Source of the DNA: Bacteroidales bacterium UBA3630
GTDB taxonomy: Bacteria; Bacteroidota; Bacteroidia; Bacteroidales; P3
DNA length: 57,404 nt
Assembly: GCA_002373995.1 (NCBI GenBank)
Contig: DFLB01000026.1
Span: 1-57,404, forward strand
Direction: 5' to 3'
The position numbers and the translations under genes are program-made. Below the pieces are notes generated by a model. That model saw only the letters and a list, made by a program, of their open reading frames with translations, did not search any database and was not told the DNA's origin. Shown one piece after another: positions 7,298 to 15,257 of this stretch; position 1 is the first letter of the stretch, and each line of letters begins with the position of its first letter.

Positions 7298-8059
7298 ATG
7301 AAACTGACTTTCTTGGGCACAGGAACCTCGCAGGGCGTGCCCGTGATTGCTTGCCAATGTCGCGTGTGCCGTTCTGACGACCCACGCGACAAGCGTCTTC
7401 GCACGTCAGCTCTCCTTTCCACCGACGACGGACGCAACTTCCTCTTCGACATCGGACCCGACTTCCGGCAGCAGATGCTGCGCGAGGATGTGGATCATCT
7501 CGACGCCATACTCATCACCCATCCGCACCGCGACCATGTTGGAGGATTGGATGATATAAGGTCGTTCAACTACGTGCAGCACAAGAAGATGGAGCTCTAT
7601 ATGAACTCCATTACCGAACAGGCTCTGCGGCGCGACTACCACTATATCTTCGAACCCCATATCTATCCCGGGCTGCCCGAGGCCAATCTGCACTGCGTCG
7701 ATGACAGCTTCGAAATCAGTGGTTTGGACATCGTCCCTATCCATGTGATGCATAAAGATTTACCCATCCTGGGCTACCGCCTCGGCCCCCTGGCCTACAT
7801 CACCGATGCCAATTATATTGCACCCGAAGAGATGCTTAAATTGAAAGGTGTAAAAGTGTTGGTGCTGAATGCTTTGAGGAAAGAGAAACACTTCTCTCAT
7901 TTCTGCCTCTCCGAGGCGCTGGAGGTGATTGCCGCTGTGCGTCCTGAGCGCGCCTACCTGACCCATATCAGCCACGAAATGGGCTTGCACGCCGACGTGT
8001 CGGCGGAACTGCCAGAGGGTGTCTTCTTGGCCTACGATGGTTTGAAGATCAATGTTTAG
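7298..8059 (+). CDS. Metallo-beta-lactamase-fold hydrolase, PhnP-like
   Basis: 253 residues. It opens with MKLTFLGTGTSQGVPVIAC and a cluster of cysteines (about 20-24) typical of the PhnP/lipoyltransferase-associated MBL subgroup. The metal-binding motif is THPHRDHVGG (His75, His77, Asp79, His80), with a later Asp in YITDAN and a final His in LTHISHEMG. PhnP hydrolyses cyclic ribose phosphates in phosphonate metabolism, but no phn genes are nearby, so the substrate is not known here. It starts 7 bases after rprY and ends 3 bases before the glycosyltransferase. Confidence 0.88.
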   Translation: MKLTFLGTGTSQGVPVIACQCRVCRSDDPRDKRLRTSALLSTDDGRNFLFDIGPDFRQQMLREDVDHLDAILITHPHRDHVGGLDDIRSFNYVQHKKMELYMNSITEQALRRDYHYIFEPHIYPGLPEANLHCVDDSFEISGLDIVPIHVMHKDLPILGYRLGPLAYITDANYIAPEEMLKLKGVKVLVLNALRKEKHFSHFCLSEALEVIAAVRPERAYLTHISHEMGLHADVSAELPEGVFLAYDGLKINV

Positions 8060-8062
8060 ACC

Positions 8063-9193
8063 ATGACTGACGAACTGCATGTGGTGGCTTTCAACGTCCC
8101 TTGGCCGGCCGACTATGGCGGCGTGATGGATGTCTACTACCGTCTGCGGGCTTTGAGCGAGGCGGGAGTGAAGCTGCATCTCCATTGTTTCACCTATGGC
8201 CGCTCTCAAGCCCCTGAGCTTGAGTCTCTTTGCGCCTCGGTCGACTACTACCGGCGCGATATGTCGTGGAGGTTGCAGATGGGGCGGCGCCCGTTCATCG
8301 TCAGTTCGCGCGACAATGCCGACCTGCGGTGCCGTCTCCTCGGCGACGATGTGCCTGTGCTGCTCGAGGGGGTGCACTGCTGCGCCTTGCTCGAAGAGGG
8401 GGCTTTGCAGCCTGGCCGGAGGGTGGCTGTGCGCGCCCATAATGTTGAAACCGACTATTACTCAATGCTTTCCCGCTCGGAAACGGACTTCCTGCGGCGG
8501 GGTTATCTGAAGCTTGAAGCCCTCAAACTGCGCCGCTACGAGCCCATTCTGCGCCGCGCATCGGCCGTTTTTACGGTCTCCGATGCCGACGGCGACCACT
8601 TCCGCGCCCTGGGCTGCAGGCGTGTGGCGACGGTGCCCTGTGGCACCCCCAACCGAGGACCGGTCGAGCGCCCTGCCGCAGATGCTGTGCGCCAGGCGTT
8701 GTATCACGGAAACCTTGCTGTGGCGGAGAATGATGCAGCCGCTAAGGAGTTGATTACGAATATTTTTGATGGCTTGGAATGCCGGCTGGTGGTGGCAGGG
8801 CATGCACCGTCGGACTCGTTGCAGGCATTGGTTAACCGGCACGACAACGTGACCCTGGTGGCCGACCCCTCGGACCGGGAGATGCAGAAGCTGGTGGCAG
8901 AGTCGCAGGTCAATATCCTCACCACAAATCAAGCTACGGGTTTGAAAATCAAACTACTGAATGCGCTCTTCAATGGGCGCCACTGCTTGGTGAACAGCAG
9001 CATGGTGGAGGGGACCGGTCTGGCCGGTTTGTGTACCGTCGAGGACTCTCCAGAGGGGATGCGGCAGGCTGTCATGCGTTTGATGGACGAGGATTTTGCT
9101 CCCGCGCAGACGGTTGCCCGTCAGAGGCTCTTGCAACCCTTCGTCACCGCCAATGCCATCCGCCCCATGCTCGACTGGTTGGCTGAGGCTTAA
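8063..9193 (+). CDS. Glycosyltransferase, GT4-like (GT-B fold)
   Basis: 376 residues. The N-terminus (VVAFNVPWPADYGGVMDVYY) is a typical GT-B acceptor-side start, with the P-x-D-x-GG pattern of GT4 enzymes. The middle has VRAHNVETDYYSML and a Rossmann-like C-terminal half with VAGHAP, NVTLVADPSD and the conserved T-GLKIKLLNAL segment. It should transfer a sugar from a nucleotide donor in the cytoplasm; acceptor unknown. Last gene of the 6124-9193 unit, followed by a repeat-bearing gap. Confidence 0.85.
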   Translation: MTDELHVVAFNVPWPADYGGVMDVYYRLRALSEAGVKLHLHCFTYGRSQAPELESLCASVDYYRRDMSWRLQMGRRPFIVSSRDNADLRCRLLGDDVPVLLEGVHCCALLEEGALQPGRRVAVRAHNVETDYYSMLSRSETDFLRRGYLKLEALKLRRYEPILRRASAVFTVSDADGDHFRALGCRRVATVPCGTPNRGPVERPAADAVRQALYHGNLAVAENDAAAKELITNIFDGLECRLVVAGHAPSDSLQALVNRHDNVTLVADPSDREMQKLVAESQVNILTTNQATGLKIKLLNALFNGRHCLVNSSMVEGTGLAGLCTVEDSPEGMRQAVMRLMDEDFAPAQTVARQRLLQPFVTANAIRPMLDWLAEA

Positions 9194-9257
9194 GGTTTTG
9201 CAGTTTTGCTCCGGGCACCCCGCCGCCGCACCGGCCCCGCACCGCAGTTCGTCCGTA

Positions 9258-9319
9258 TTTTGTCGGACCGCCATCGGACCATCCTCGGACCATCACCGGA
9301 CCATCCTCGGACCAAGAGC
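9258..9319 (+). repeat. 11-bp tandem repeat CGGACCATCnn, locus A
   Basis: The left border TTTTGTCGGAC is followed by CGGACC units of exactly 11 bases, ending in CGGACCAAGAGC. The right border plus flank CCAAGAGCCTTGG is a small palindrome. It occupies the gap between the glycosyltransferase stop and the next promoter (9371). Confidence 0.9.
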
Positions 9320-9370
9320 CTTGGATGACCTTTGTTCGTGGCATAATACTAATATTGTTTCAATAAAATA

Positions 9371-9402
9371 TTTGCTTTCTTATAGAAATATTTGTATCTT
9401 TG
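9371..9402 (+). promoter_or_regulatory. Strong Bacteroidota promoter for the MORN operon
   Basis: -33 TTTG at 9371-9374 and -7 TATCTTTG at 9395-9402, separated by exactly 20 bases. It leads into a leader of roughly 85 bases before the ATG at 9492. Confidence 0.88.
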
Positions 9403-9411
9403 CACTATAAA

Positions 9412-9437
9412 ACGTAGGTGTCTACGGCACCTTACGT
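9412..9437 (+). other. Hairpin at the 5' end of the MORN operon leader
   Basis: ACGTA-GGTG (9412-9420) pairs with CACC-(T)-TACGT (9428-9437) around a 7-base loop, with one bulged T. It begins about 6 bases after the predicted transcription start, so it would cap the mRNA. It could act in mRNA stability; no riboswitch class is recognised. Confidence 0.55.
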
Positions 9438-9491
9438 GTTTTGTCACAGCCTGTTAGAGAATACCAACCACACAATAAAACACATATCACT

Positions 9492-10121
9492 ATGAAAAAA
9501 AACATCAAAATCGCGGCCTTGTTCGCTTTGGCAATGTTGATAGGAGGGTCCGTCTATGCCCAGGTGGTGGAAACGACCACCTACTCTGACGGTAGTTCCT
9601 ATACCGGCCAGCGCAACGGAAAGGGCAAACGAGAAGGACATGGCATATTGGTCTACGCCAATGGCGACCGCTACGAAGGCGAGTGGAAGAAGGATTACCA
9701 GACAGGCGAGGGTACCTACACTTTTGCCAACGGCATCTCCTATTCCGGCACGTTTGTGAAGAATGTGGCCAAGGGGCATGGCGTGATTACGATGCCCAAC
9801 GGCTGCCGCATCGAGGGTGAGTGGACGAGCATGGGTGTTGGGTCGGGCATCATCACCTGGGCCGACGGCACGCGCTACGAGGGTCCCATCGTCGGTGCCG
9901 CCCCTCACGGCCAGGGTATCAAGATATGGCCCAACGGCGACCGCTACGAGGGCAACTTCTTGCAGGGCCACATGAGCGGCCAGGGCACGCTGACGACCAC
10001 GCGCGGTGTCTCTTACACCGGCGGCTGGCTCAACGACCAGTTCGAGGGCAAGGGTAAGTATGTCGCCGTCGACGGTTCCGTGATGGAAGGCACATTCCAT
10101 GCAGGCAAATTCCAGCAATAA
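9492..10121 (+). CDS. Exported MORN-repeat protein
   Basis: 209 residues with a signal peptide (MKKNIKIAALFALAMLIGGS, cleavage after VYA). The mature protein is almost entirely MORN repeats: about seven units of the YEGEW/G-G-G type, such as NGDRYEGEW, FANGISYSGTF, WADGTRYEG and WPNGDRYEGNF. MORN arrays form beta-hairpin solenoids that often act as scaffolds or lipid-binding surfaces; no role for this one is known. The ATG at 9441 in the same frame would destroy the signal peptide, so 9492 is chosen. Its stop overlaps the next start (TAATG), so it is coupled to the lipoprotein gene. Confidence 0.9.
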   Translation: MKKNIKIAALFALAMLIGGSVYAQVVETTTYSDGSSYTGQRNGKGKREGHGILVYANGDRYEGEWKKDYQTGEGTYTFANGISYSGTFVKNVAKGHGVITMPNGCRIEGEWTSMGVGSGIITWADGTRYEGPIVGAAPHGQGIKIWPNGDRYEGNFLQGHMSGQGTLTTTRGVSYTGGWLNDQFEGKGKYVAVDGSVMEGTFHAGKFQQ

Positions 10122-10990
10122 TGAAATATAAGATTACATCTGCGCTTCTATTCCTGGCGGCTCTGCTGGCGGCAGGCTGCTCGGGCGGACGCTACGTGTC
10201 GGCCGACGCCGACTTGGAGGACATCTATGTCGGCAAGAGCTATTACGAGATTGTCGATGACTTTGGCCGTCCCGACGCTACCATCGACGATGGTATGCAG
10301 GGCACCAAAGCCGCCTACAACGCGGTGAGCCTCAACGGTACTCGCGCGGCGGGCCTCTACAGGCAGTACACCATGCGCAACCGCGCCACCCGCGTCACCG
10401 GCGCTCCCGTCGGCGGCATCACGTTCTCTTTCGATGCCGGTATGCGGTGCTACGCCGTCAACAGCGACTTCCAGCACGAACGTGTGAAGACCGAGCGTGC
10501 GCCCAGGTCAACCACACCGCAGGACAAGCGTAAACCCAACAAAATCAAGCCCGTCATTCCGCGCACGATAGAGTTCCCCTATGTCGTCGAACGCAATCCC
10601 AATGCGCAGATGATCAGCATCGAACGTGTCAAGGTGGAGAAAGACTGCATCACCATCCATTTTATGTATCGCGACCGCACACCTAAGAAGCGTTCGGTGA
10701 ACGACTATGGACTGTACATCATGCCAGAGGTGTACGTCGAGGATGTGGCTACCGGCACCCGTTCGTCGCTGCGCAAGGCGGAGGGCATCACCCTCTATCC
10801 GGAACGCACTTACTTCTCGAACAATGTGGGAGGCTACGATGTCCTGGTCTATTCACTCACCTTCGATGCCGTTCCCGAGGATGCGGAGTATATCAATGTG
10901 ATTGAACCCGGTCATTCGGGCTACAACTTCTATCATGTCGACATCCGTACGCCTATGACAACCAAAGACGAAATCAAAAAATCAAACTAA
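10121..10990 (+). CDS. Putative lipoprotein, function unknown
   Basis: 289 residues with a lipobox LLAAGC (Cys20). The part after the lipobox (EDIYVGKSYYEIVDDFGRPD) resembles the SmpA/OmlA-like small domain found in envelope lipoproteins. A basic, Pro/Lys-rich linker (about 125-147) leads to a C-terminal beta-rich domain (about 150-280). It is translationally coupled to the MORN gene and precedes an S9 peptidase by 9 bases, so the three products probably act together at the envelope. I recognise no named family for the whole protein. Confidence 0.8.
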   Translation: MKYKITSALLFLAALLAAGCSGGRYVSADADLEDIYVGKSYYEIVDDFGRPDATIDDGMQGTKAAYNAVSLNGTRAAGLYRQYTMRNRATRVTGAPVGGITFSFDAGMRCYAVNSDFQHERVKTERAPRSTTPQDKRKPNKIKPVIPRTIEFPYVVERNPNAQMISIERVKVEKDCITIHFMYRDRTPKKRSVNDYGLYIMPEVYVEDVATGTRSSLRKAEGITLYPERTYFSNNVGGYDVLVYSLTFDAVPEDAEYINVIEPGHSGYNFYHVDIRTPMTTKDEIKKSN

Positions 10991-10999
10991 TACTGTTTT

Positions 11000-13108
11000 A
11001 TGAAGAAAACCCTGCTTTTGCTGGCAACGGCTGCCCTCTGCTTTACAGCCTGCCGCAACGCTCAACCGGCTGATAGTCCGGTGGAGAAACAACAAGTGAA
11101 TATCGACAATGGTCGCTTCACCCCAGAGGTCATGTGGAGCCTTGGAGTGATGAGCGAGTATGCTGTCAGCCCCGATGGTAGCCAGGTGCTCTACGCACTC
11201 CGCTATACCGACATGCAGCAGAACCGCAATAATACCGAGCTCTACCTGATGCCCGTCGAAGGAGGGGAGGCCCAGCGCCTGACCACCACCGCCCAGAGCG
11301 AGTTCGGACCCGTCTGGTTCGACGACAATAACATCATGTTCTGCCGTGGCAATCAGATACTTTCGATGAATATCACCAACAAGCGCGAGAAGGTGGTGGC
11401 CGAGTGCGAGCGTGGCTTTGAGGGCTTCAAAGTGGCTCCCGACCACAATTCCCTGGTCTACATCAGCACCATTCCCGTCGAACGTCCCGAACACCTCGAC
11501 AAACTCTATGCTGGCCTCGACAAGACCACAGGCCGCATCAACGAGGATCTCATGTATCGCCATTGGGACAACTGGGTGGACGAAATCCCTCAGATATTCT
11601 ATGTGCCGCTGGAAAATGGCAAGGCCGTGATGGACAAGGTCGTCAATATTATCGACAGCACATTTGAATGCCCCATGCGCCCGTGGGGTGGCACTGAGCA
11701 GTACAACTACAGCCCTGATAGCAAGACCATCGCCTACACCTGCCGCAAGAAGACCGGCTACGACTATGCCCACTCCACAAACAGCGACATCTACCTCTAC
11801 GACATCGCCTCCGGCGAGACCCGCAATATCAGCGATGGCATCATGGGCTACGACCAGAACCCGGTCTTCTCCCACGACGGCAGCATGATTGCGTGGGAGA
11901 GCATGGAACGCGACGGCTACGAGAGCGACAAGCTCCGTCTGATGGTGATGGACCTCGCCACCGGTACTAAGACCGACCTGACCGAGAGTTTCGACTACGG
12001 CGTCAGTGGCATCAGCTGGAGCCAAGACGACAAGGAGCTTGCCGCCGTGGTGATGTATCGCGGCACACTGGAAATCTTTGCCTTCAATCGCGAAACAAAA
12101 GCCATCCGTCAGGTCTCTGCCGGCATGCACGATGTCAACGGCTTCCAGATGAATGGCGACAAAATCGTAGCCACCCAGGTGTCCATCCAGTATCCCGCCA
12201 CTCTCTATGCCTACAACATCAACGATGACAAGTCCGAAGGAACCAAGCTCAGCTCCTTCAACGATGATGTCCTCTCGCAAGTCCGTATGGGTAAAACCGA
12301 GCCCTATTGGATTAAGACCGTCGATGGCAAGGAGATGCTCACATGGCTCATCTACCCCTACGACTACGACTCCACCAAGACCTATCCCGCGCTGCTCTTC
12401 TGCGAGGGCGGCCCGCAGAATATTGTCAGCCAGTTCTGGAGTACCCGCTGGAACTTTGAAGTGATGTCCGGCGCAGGCTATTTCGTCATCGCTCCCAACC
12501 GCCGTGGCTGCCCGGGCTTCGGCATGGAATGGCTTGAGCAAATTAGCGGCGACTATGGTGGACTCTGCATGCAGGACTACATGTCTGCCACCGACTATTT
12601 CGCCAACAACTTCCCGCAGATCGATCGCGAGCGCATCGGCGCCTGCGGAGCTTCGTTCGGCGGCTACAGCATCTACTGGCTCGCCGGTCACAACCACGAT
12701 GTCAAGGGCTACGACGGAGGCCGTCGTTTCAAGGCTTTCCTCGCCCACAACGGCATGTTCAATTTCGAACAGCAATACCTTGAAACCGAAGAGATGTGGT
12801 TCGACAATTGGGACCTCGGTGGCCCCTACTGGGACTGGAACAACCCGCAGATCAAGAAGTCCTATGCCAACTCGCCGCACCTCTTCGTCGACAAGTGGAA
12901 TACCCCCATTTGCGTCATTCATAGCGAGTTCGACTTCCGCATTGTGGCCTCCGAAGGCATGGCTGCCTACAACGCTGCACAGATGCGCCACATCCCAAGC
13001 CGCTACCTCTATTTCCCCGATGAGACCCACTGGGTGCTCCGTCCCCAGAACAGCCTCCTTTGGCACCGCAACTTCATCGACTGGTTCGACCAGTGGCTGA
13101 AGAAATAA
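11000..13108 (+). CDS. S9-family serine peptidase (prolyl oligopeptidase/DPP-like), lipoprotein
   Basis: 702 residues with a lipobox CFTAC (Cys18). Residues about 35-410 form a WD40-like beta-propeller with the PD40-type repeats of this family, for example YNYSPDSKTIAYTCR, NPVFSHDGSMIAWES and ISWSQDDKELAAV. The C-terminal alpha/beta-hydrolase domain carries the catalytic triad: Ser552 in GASFGGYS, Asp645 in EFDFRI and His677 in DETHW. It should release dipeptides or process oligopeptides at the cell surface or in the periplasm. It is third in the MORN operon and is followed by a clear terminator. Confidence 0.94.
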   Translation: MKKTLLLLATAALCFTACRNAQPADSPVEKQQVNIDNGRFTPEVMWSLGVMSEYAVSPDGSQVLYALRYTDMQQNRNNTELYLMPVEGGEAQRLTTTAQSEFGPVWFDDNNIMFCRGNQILSMNITNKREKVVAECERGFEGFKVAPDHNSLVYISTIPVERPEHLDKLYAGLDKTTGRINEDLMYRHWDNWVDEIPQIFYVPLENGKAVMDKVVNIIDSTFECPMRPWGGTEQYNYSPDSKTIAYTCRKKTGYDYAHSTNSDIYLYDIASGETRNISDGIMGYDQNPVFSHDGSMIAWESMERDGYESDKLRLMVMDLATGTKTDLTESFDYGVSGISWSQDDKELAAVVMYRGTLEIFAFNRETKAIRQVSAGMHDVNGFQMNGDKIVATQVSIQYPATLYAYNINDDKSEGTKLSSFNDDVLSQVRMGKTEPYWIKTVDGKEMLTWLIYPYDYDSTKTYPALLFCEGGPQNIVSQFWSTRWNFEVMSGAGYFVIAPNRRGCPGFGMEWLEQISGDYGGLCMQDYMSATDYFANNFPQIDRERIGACGASFGGYSIYWLAGHNHDVKGYDGGRRFKAFLAHNGMFNFEQQYLETEEMWFDNWDLGGPYWDWNNPQIKKSYANSPHLFVDKWNTPICVIHSEFDFRIVASEGMAAYNAAQMRHIPSRYLYFPDETHWVLRPQNSLLWHRNFIDWFDQWLKK

Positions 13109-13128
13109 CCCTCATCACCGACAAAAAC

Positions 13129-13163
13129 AACAGGCAGAGAGCTCTACTCCCTGCCTGTTTTCT
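13129..13163. terminator. Bidirectional terminator between convergent genes
   Basis: A 9-bp stem, AACAGGCAG (13129-13137) with CTGCCTGTT (13151-13159), lies between the S9 peptidase stop and the convergent solute-binding gene. It has T-rich sequence on the plus-strand exit and a TTGTTTTT run on the minus-strand exit. Confidence 0.85.
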
Positions 13164-13179
13164 TTTCCCTTGCGTTTTC

Positions 13180-14781
13180 TTATCGTTCTATCGTCACCCT
13201 CCGCAGGTCAAGCGTGTTCATCGCATTGCTCCGCAGCCCGTGGACACGTTTGTGTGTGAAATGAAGTATCTGGTCGTAATACAGCACCATCACCGGTGCC
13301 AACTGCATTACCACGCTGTCCATGGCATGATAGAGCTCCATGCTCTTCTGTGCATCCGTGCAGTTGCGTGCCTCGCGGTACAGCCTGTCTACCTCGCCAT
13401 TTGAAAAGCGTGTATAGTTGGGCCCTGCCGGTGCGCGGTTCGGACTGTAGAATAGCGACAGGTAGTTCTCCGCATCGGGATAGTCCGCCACCCACGACCC
13501 GCGGAACCACTCCACCTTCCCCTGCGCTATCTGTTCGCGCAATGCGGCGGGTGGATTGACATCCACTTGCACGTCTATGCCTATCAACCCCAGTTGCTGC
13601 TGGATATACTTGCACAGATCCAGATAGTTGGCCGTCGTCGAAAGCTTCAGCCTCGGCAAACCCTCGCCGCCAGGGTAGCCGGCTTCGGCCAGCAGCCGCT
13701 TGGCGCGGTCCGGGTCATAACGGTAGCCGTAGGGCTGTATTGTGTCAAACCCGGGCAACCCCACTGGCACAAATCCGCCCGTACCCGCGCGTCCGATGTT
13801 GTTGCGCAGGTAGCGCATCATCTTCTCTCGGTCGAAACCGCAGTTGATGGCCTGACGCACCCGCACATCGCCCAGCGGCCCCTCGGCATCTTCCATCCTG
13901 AAACCCAGGTATTCTGTGTTCAGGTATGGCGTCGACACAAGGTCTATCTTCTTGGCATACTTCTCCTTCAGTTTCCCCTCGCGTGTCAGAATTTCATCCT
14001 TGTAGCTGGCATCGATTGAATTCATGAAGTCAAGCTTCCCCTTCACAAACTCCATGAAAACCGTCTGTCTGTCAACGATAAACGTCACCGCCACCGCATC
14101 GAGGTAGGGGAGACGCCGCCCCTCCTCGTCTCTCTCAAAATAGTTCTCGTTCCGTCGCAACACAAGCTTCACCCCCTCTTTCCAATACTGCATCTTGAAC
14201 GGCCCCGTGCCGCATGGATGCGACCTGAAATCCTTGCCGTACCGCTCCACCACCTCGCGCGGCACCACCGAGCAATACACCATCCCCAACTGGCTCAAAA
14301 ATGGGGCAAATGGCCGACGCAAACGTATGATGAACGTCGTGTCGTCCTCGGCTTCAAAACCCTCAACATCGCTGAAAATCCATGCCCCGGGCGATGCCAC
14401 CGTAGGGTCGGTAATCCGGCCGAAACTATACACAAAGTCCTCCGCCGTCACACGTCGCGACGCCGGCTCGTGAAACATCACGTCGTCCCGCAGCGTGAAA
14501 CGGTACGTCAACCCGTCGGCGCTGATGCTCCAGCTCTTGGCAATACATGGCTCCACGCGTAGCGCAGTGTCCAGCTGCACCAAGCCGTTATACAGCGGCT
14601 TGCATCCCCATATCAAACTCTGATCCTTCGCAAAAGCAGGATCCAGCGTCGCAATGCCCGCGCTCTCGTTATAACGGAATATCTGTTTGTCCTCGTGGCG
14701 ATGCCTCTGGCACCCCGTCAGCACAAACACCCCCGCGCACAGCACCGCCACCAGCACTCGTCTCCTTTGAAAACCTTTCAT
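13180..14781 (-). CDS. ABC transporter solute-binding lipoprotein, family 5 (peptide type)
   Basis: About 533 residues from the ATG at 14781 (MKGFQRRRVL), with a lipobox VLTGC (Cys24). Family 5 features include IATLDPAFAKDQSL near the N-terminus, FTLRDDVMFHEP, the GTGPFKMQYWKEG segment, DVRVRQAINCGFDREKMM and RGSWVADYPDAENYL. It should bind an oligopeptide or similar ligand for an ABC importer, but no permease or ATPase genes are nearby. In-frame ATGs at 14814 and 14787 would extend the signal peptide with non-typical sequence. No consensus promoter was found; an 11-bp repeat array lies directly upstream. Confidence 0.92.
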   Translation of the reverse strand: MKGFQRRRVLVAVLCAGVFVLTGCQRHRHEDKQIFRYNESAGIATLDPAFAKDQSLIWGCKPLYNGLVQLDTALRVEPCIAKSWSISADGLTYRFTLRDDVMFHEPASRRVTAEDFVYSFGRITDPTVASPGAWIFSDVEGFEAEDDTTFIIRLRRPFAPFLSQLGMVYCSVVPREVVERYGKDFRSHPCGTGPFKMQYWKEGVKLVLRRNENYFERDEEGRRLPYLDAVAVTFIVDRQTVFMEFVKGKLDFMNSIDASYKDEILTREGKLKEKYAKKIDLVSTPYLNTEYLGFRMEDAEGPLGDVRVRQAINCGFDREKMMRYLRNNIGRAGTGGFVPVGLPGFDTIQPYGYRYDPDRAKRLLAEAGYPGGEGLPRLKLSTTANYLDLCKYIQQQLGLIGIDVQVDVNPPAALREQIAQGKVEWFRGSWVADYPDAENYLSLFYSPNRAPAGPNYTRFSNGEVDRLYREARNCTDAQKSMELYHAMDSVVMQLAPVMVLYYDQILHFTHKRVHGLRSNAMNTLDLRRVTIER

Positions 14782-14803
14782 CCCCATGAAACATCTATTG
14801 TCA

Positions 14804-14880
14804 ATCCTAAGCATATCCTAAGTTCATCCTAAGCATATCCTAAGCATATCCTAAGCACATCCTCTGCATAACCCCTGCAT
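14804..14880. repeat. 11-bp tandem repeat TCCTAAGCATA, locus 2 (6-7 units)
   Basis: Units read TCCTAAGCATA, TCCTAAGTTCA, TCCTAAGCATA twice, TCCTAAGCACA, then the closing TCCTCTGCATA. It overlaps the extreme 5' end of the longest possible solute-binding ORF, another reason to choose the shorter start. It lies just upstream of that gene. Confidence 0.9.
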
Positions 14881-14955
14881 ATCGCCCCGTTAAAGCTGGC
14901 AACTCTACATCGGTAGGTATAAGTACCTGTCCTACAGCGCCGTCATTCCATGTGT

Positions 14956-14989
14956 ATACCCGGAAGAGGCAACTGTCTCCCCCGGGTAT
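14956..14989. other. Inverted repeat downstream of atpC
   Basis: ATACCCGG (14956-14963) pairs with CCGGGTAT (14982-14989), with a second small pairing GAG/CTC inside. It lies 31 bases past the atpC stop. No T-run follows on the minus strand, so a terminator role is uncertain. The rest of the atpC to solute-binding gap shows no gene. Confidence 0.45.
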
Positions 14990-15020
14990 GCAATTAAAAC
15001 ATCCTTCCCGCCGAAAAAAG

Positions 15021-15257
15021 TCATTGCACAAGTATCAAGAGGTCGTTCTGCTCCCCTTTCACTACGCCACCCCTGATCTCAAAAGTCTTTTCCTCATCGT
15101 TCGCGGCGACAAGCCTTATCCTTCCTCCCCGCAGCGAAGCTATGATGGGCGCGTGATTTTCCAGGATTTCAAACAATCCTCCCGTGCCTGGCAACTGTAC
15201 CAACTTGGCATCGCCCTCATACAGAGGACCGTCGGGCTTTGTTATAGTCACTCTCAT
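15021..15257 (-). CDS. atpC: ATP synthase F1 epsilon subunit
   Basis: 78 residues covering only the N-terminal beta-sandwich domain of epsilon: LYEGDAKLVQLPGTGGLFEI, LENHAPIIASL and FEIRGGVVKGEQNDLLIL. The C-terminal helical domain that inhibits hydrolysis in many bacteria is absent, as is usual in Bacteroidota. It couples the F1 rotor to Fo. The start overlaps the atpD stop by four bases. No other atp genes follow: the next gene on this strand encodes a solute-binding lipoprotein. Confidence 0.92.
   Translation of the reverse strand: MRVTITKPDGPLYEGDAKLVQLPGTGGLFEILENHAPIIASLRGGRIRLVAANDEEKTFEIRGGVVKGEQNDLLILVQ

Noticed and set aside
9403..9491. A riboswitch in the MORN operon leader
   Set aside because: Only one short hairpin is present; no known aptamer core was recognised.
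10982..13066. A 694-codon open frame antisense to the S9 peptidase gene
   Set aside because: Its translation is low-complexity Val/Ala/Gly/His-rich, as expected opposite a GC-rich gene, while the plus strand encodes a complete catalytic triad.
14840..15031. A 63-codon minus-strand frame between atpC and the solute-binding gene
   Set aside because: It runs through the 11-bp repeat and a hairpin and overlaps the atpC stop; no signal peptide or family pattern.
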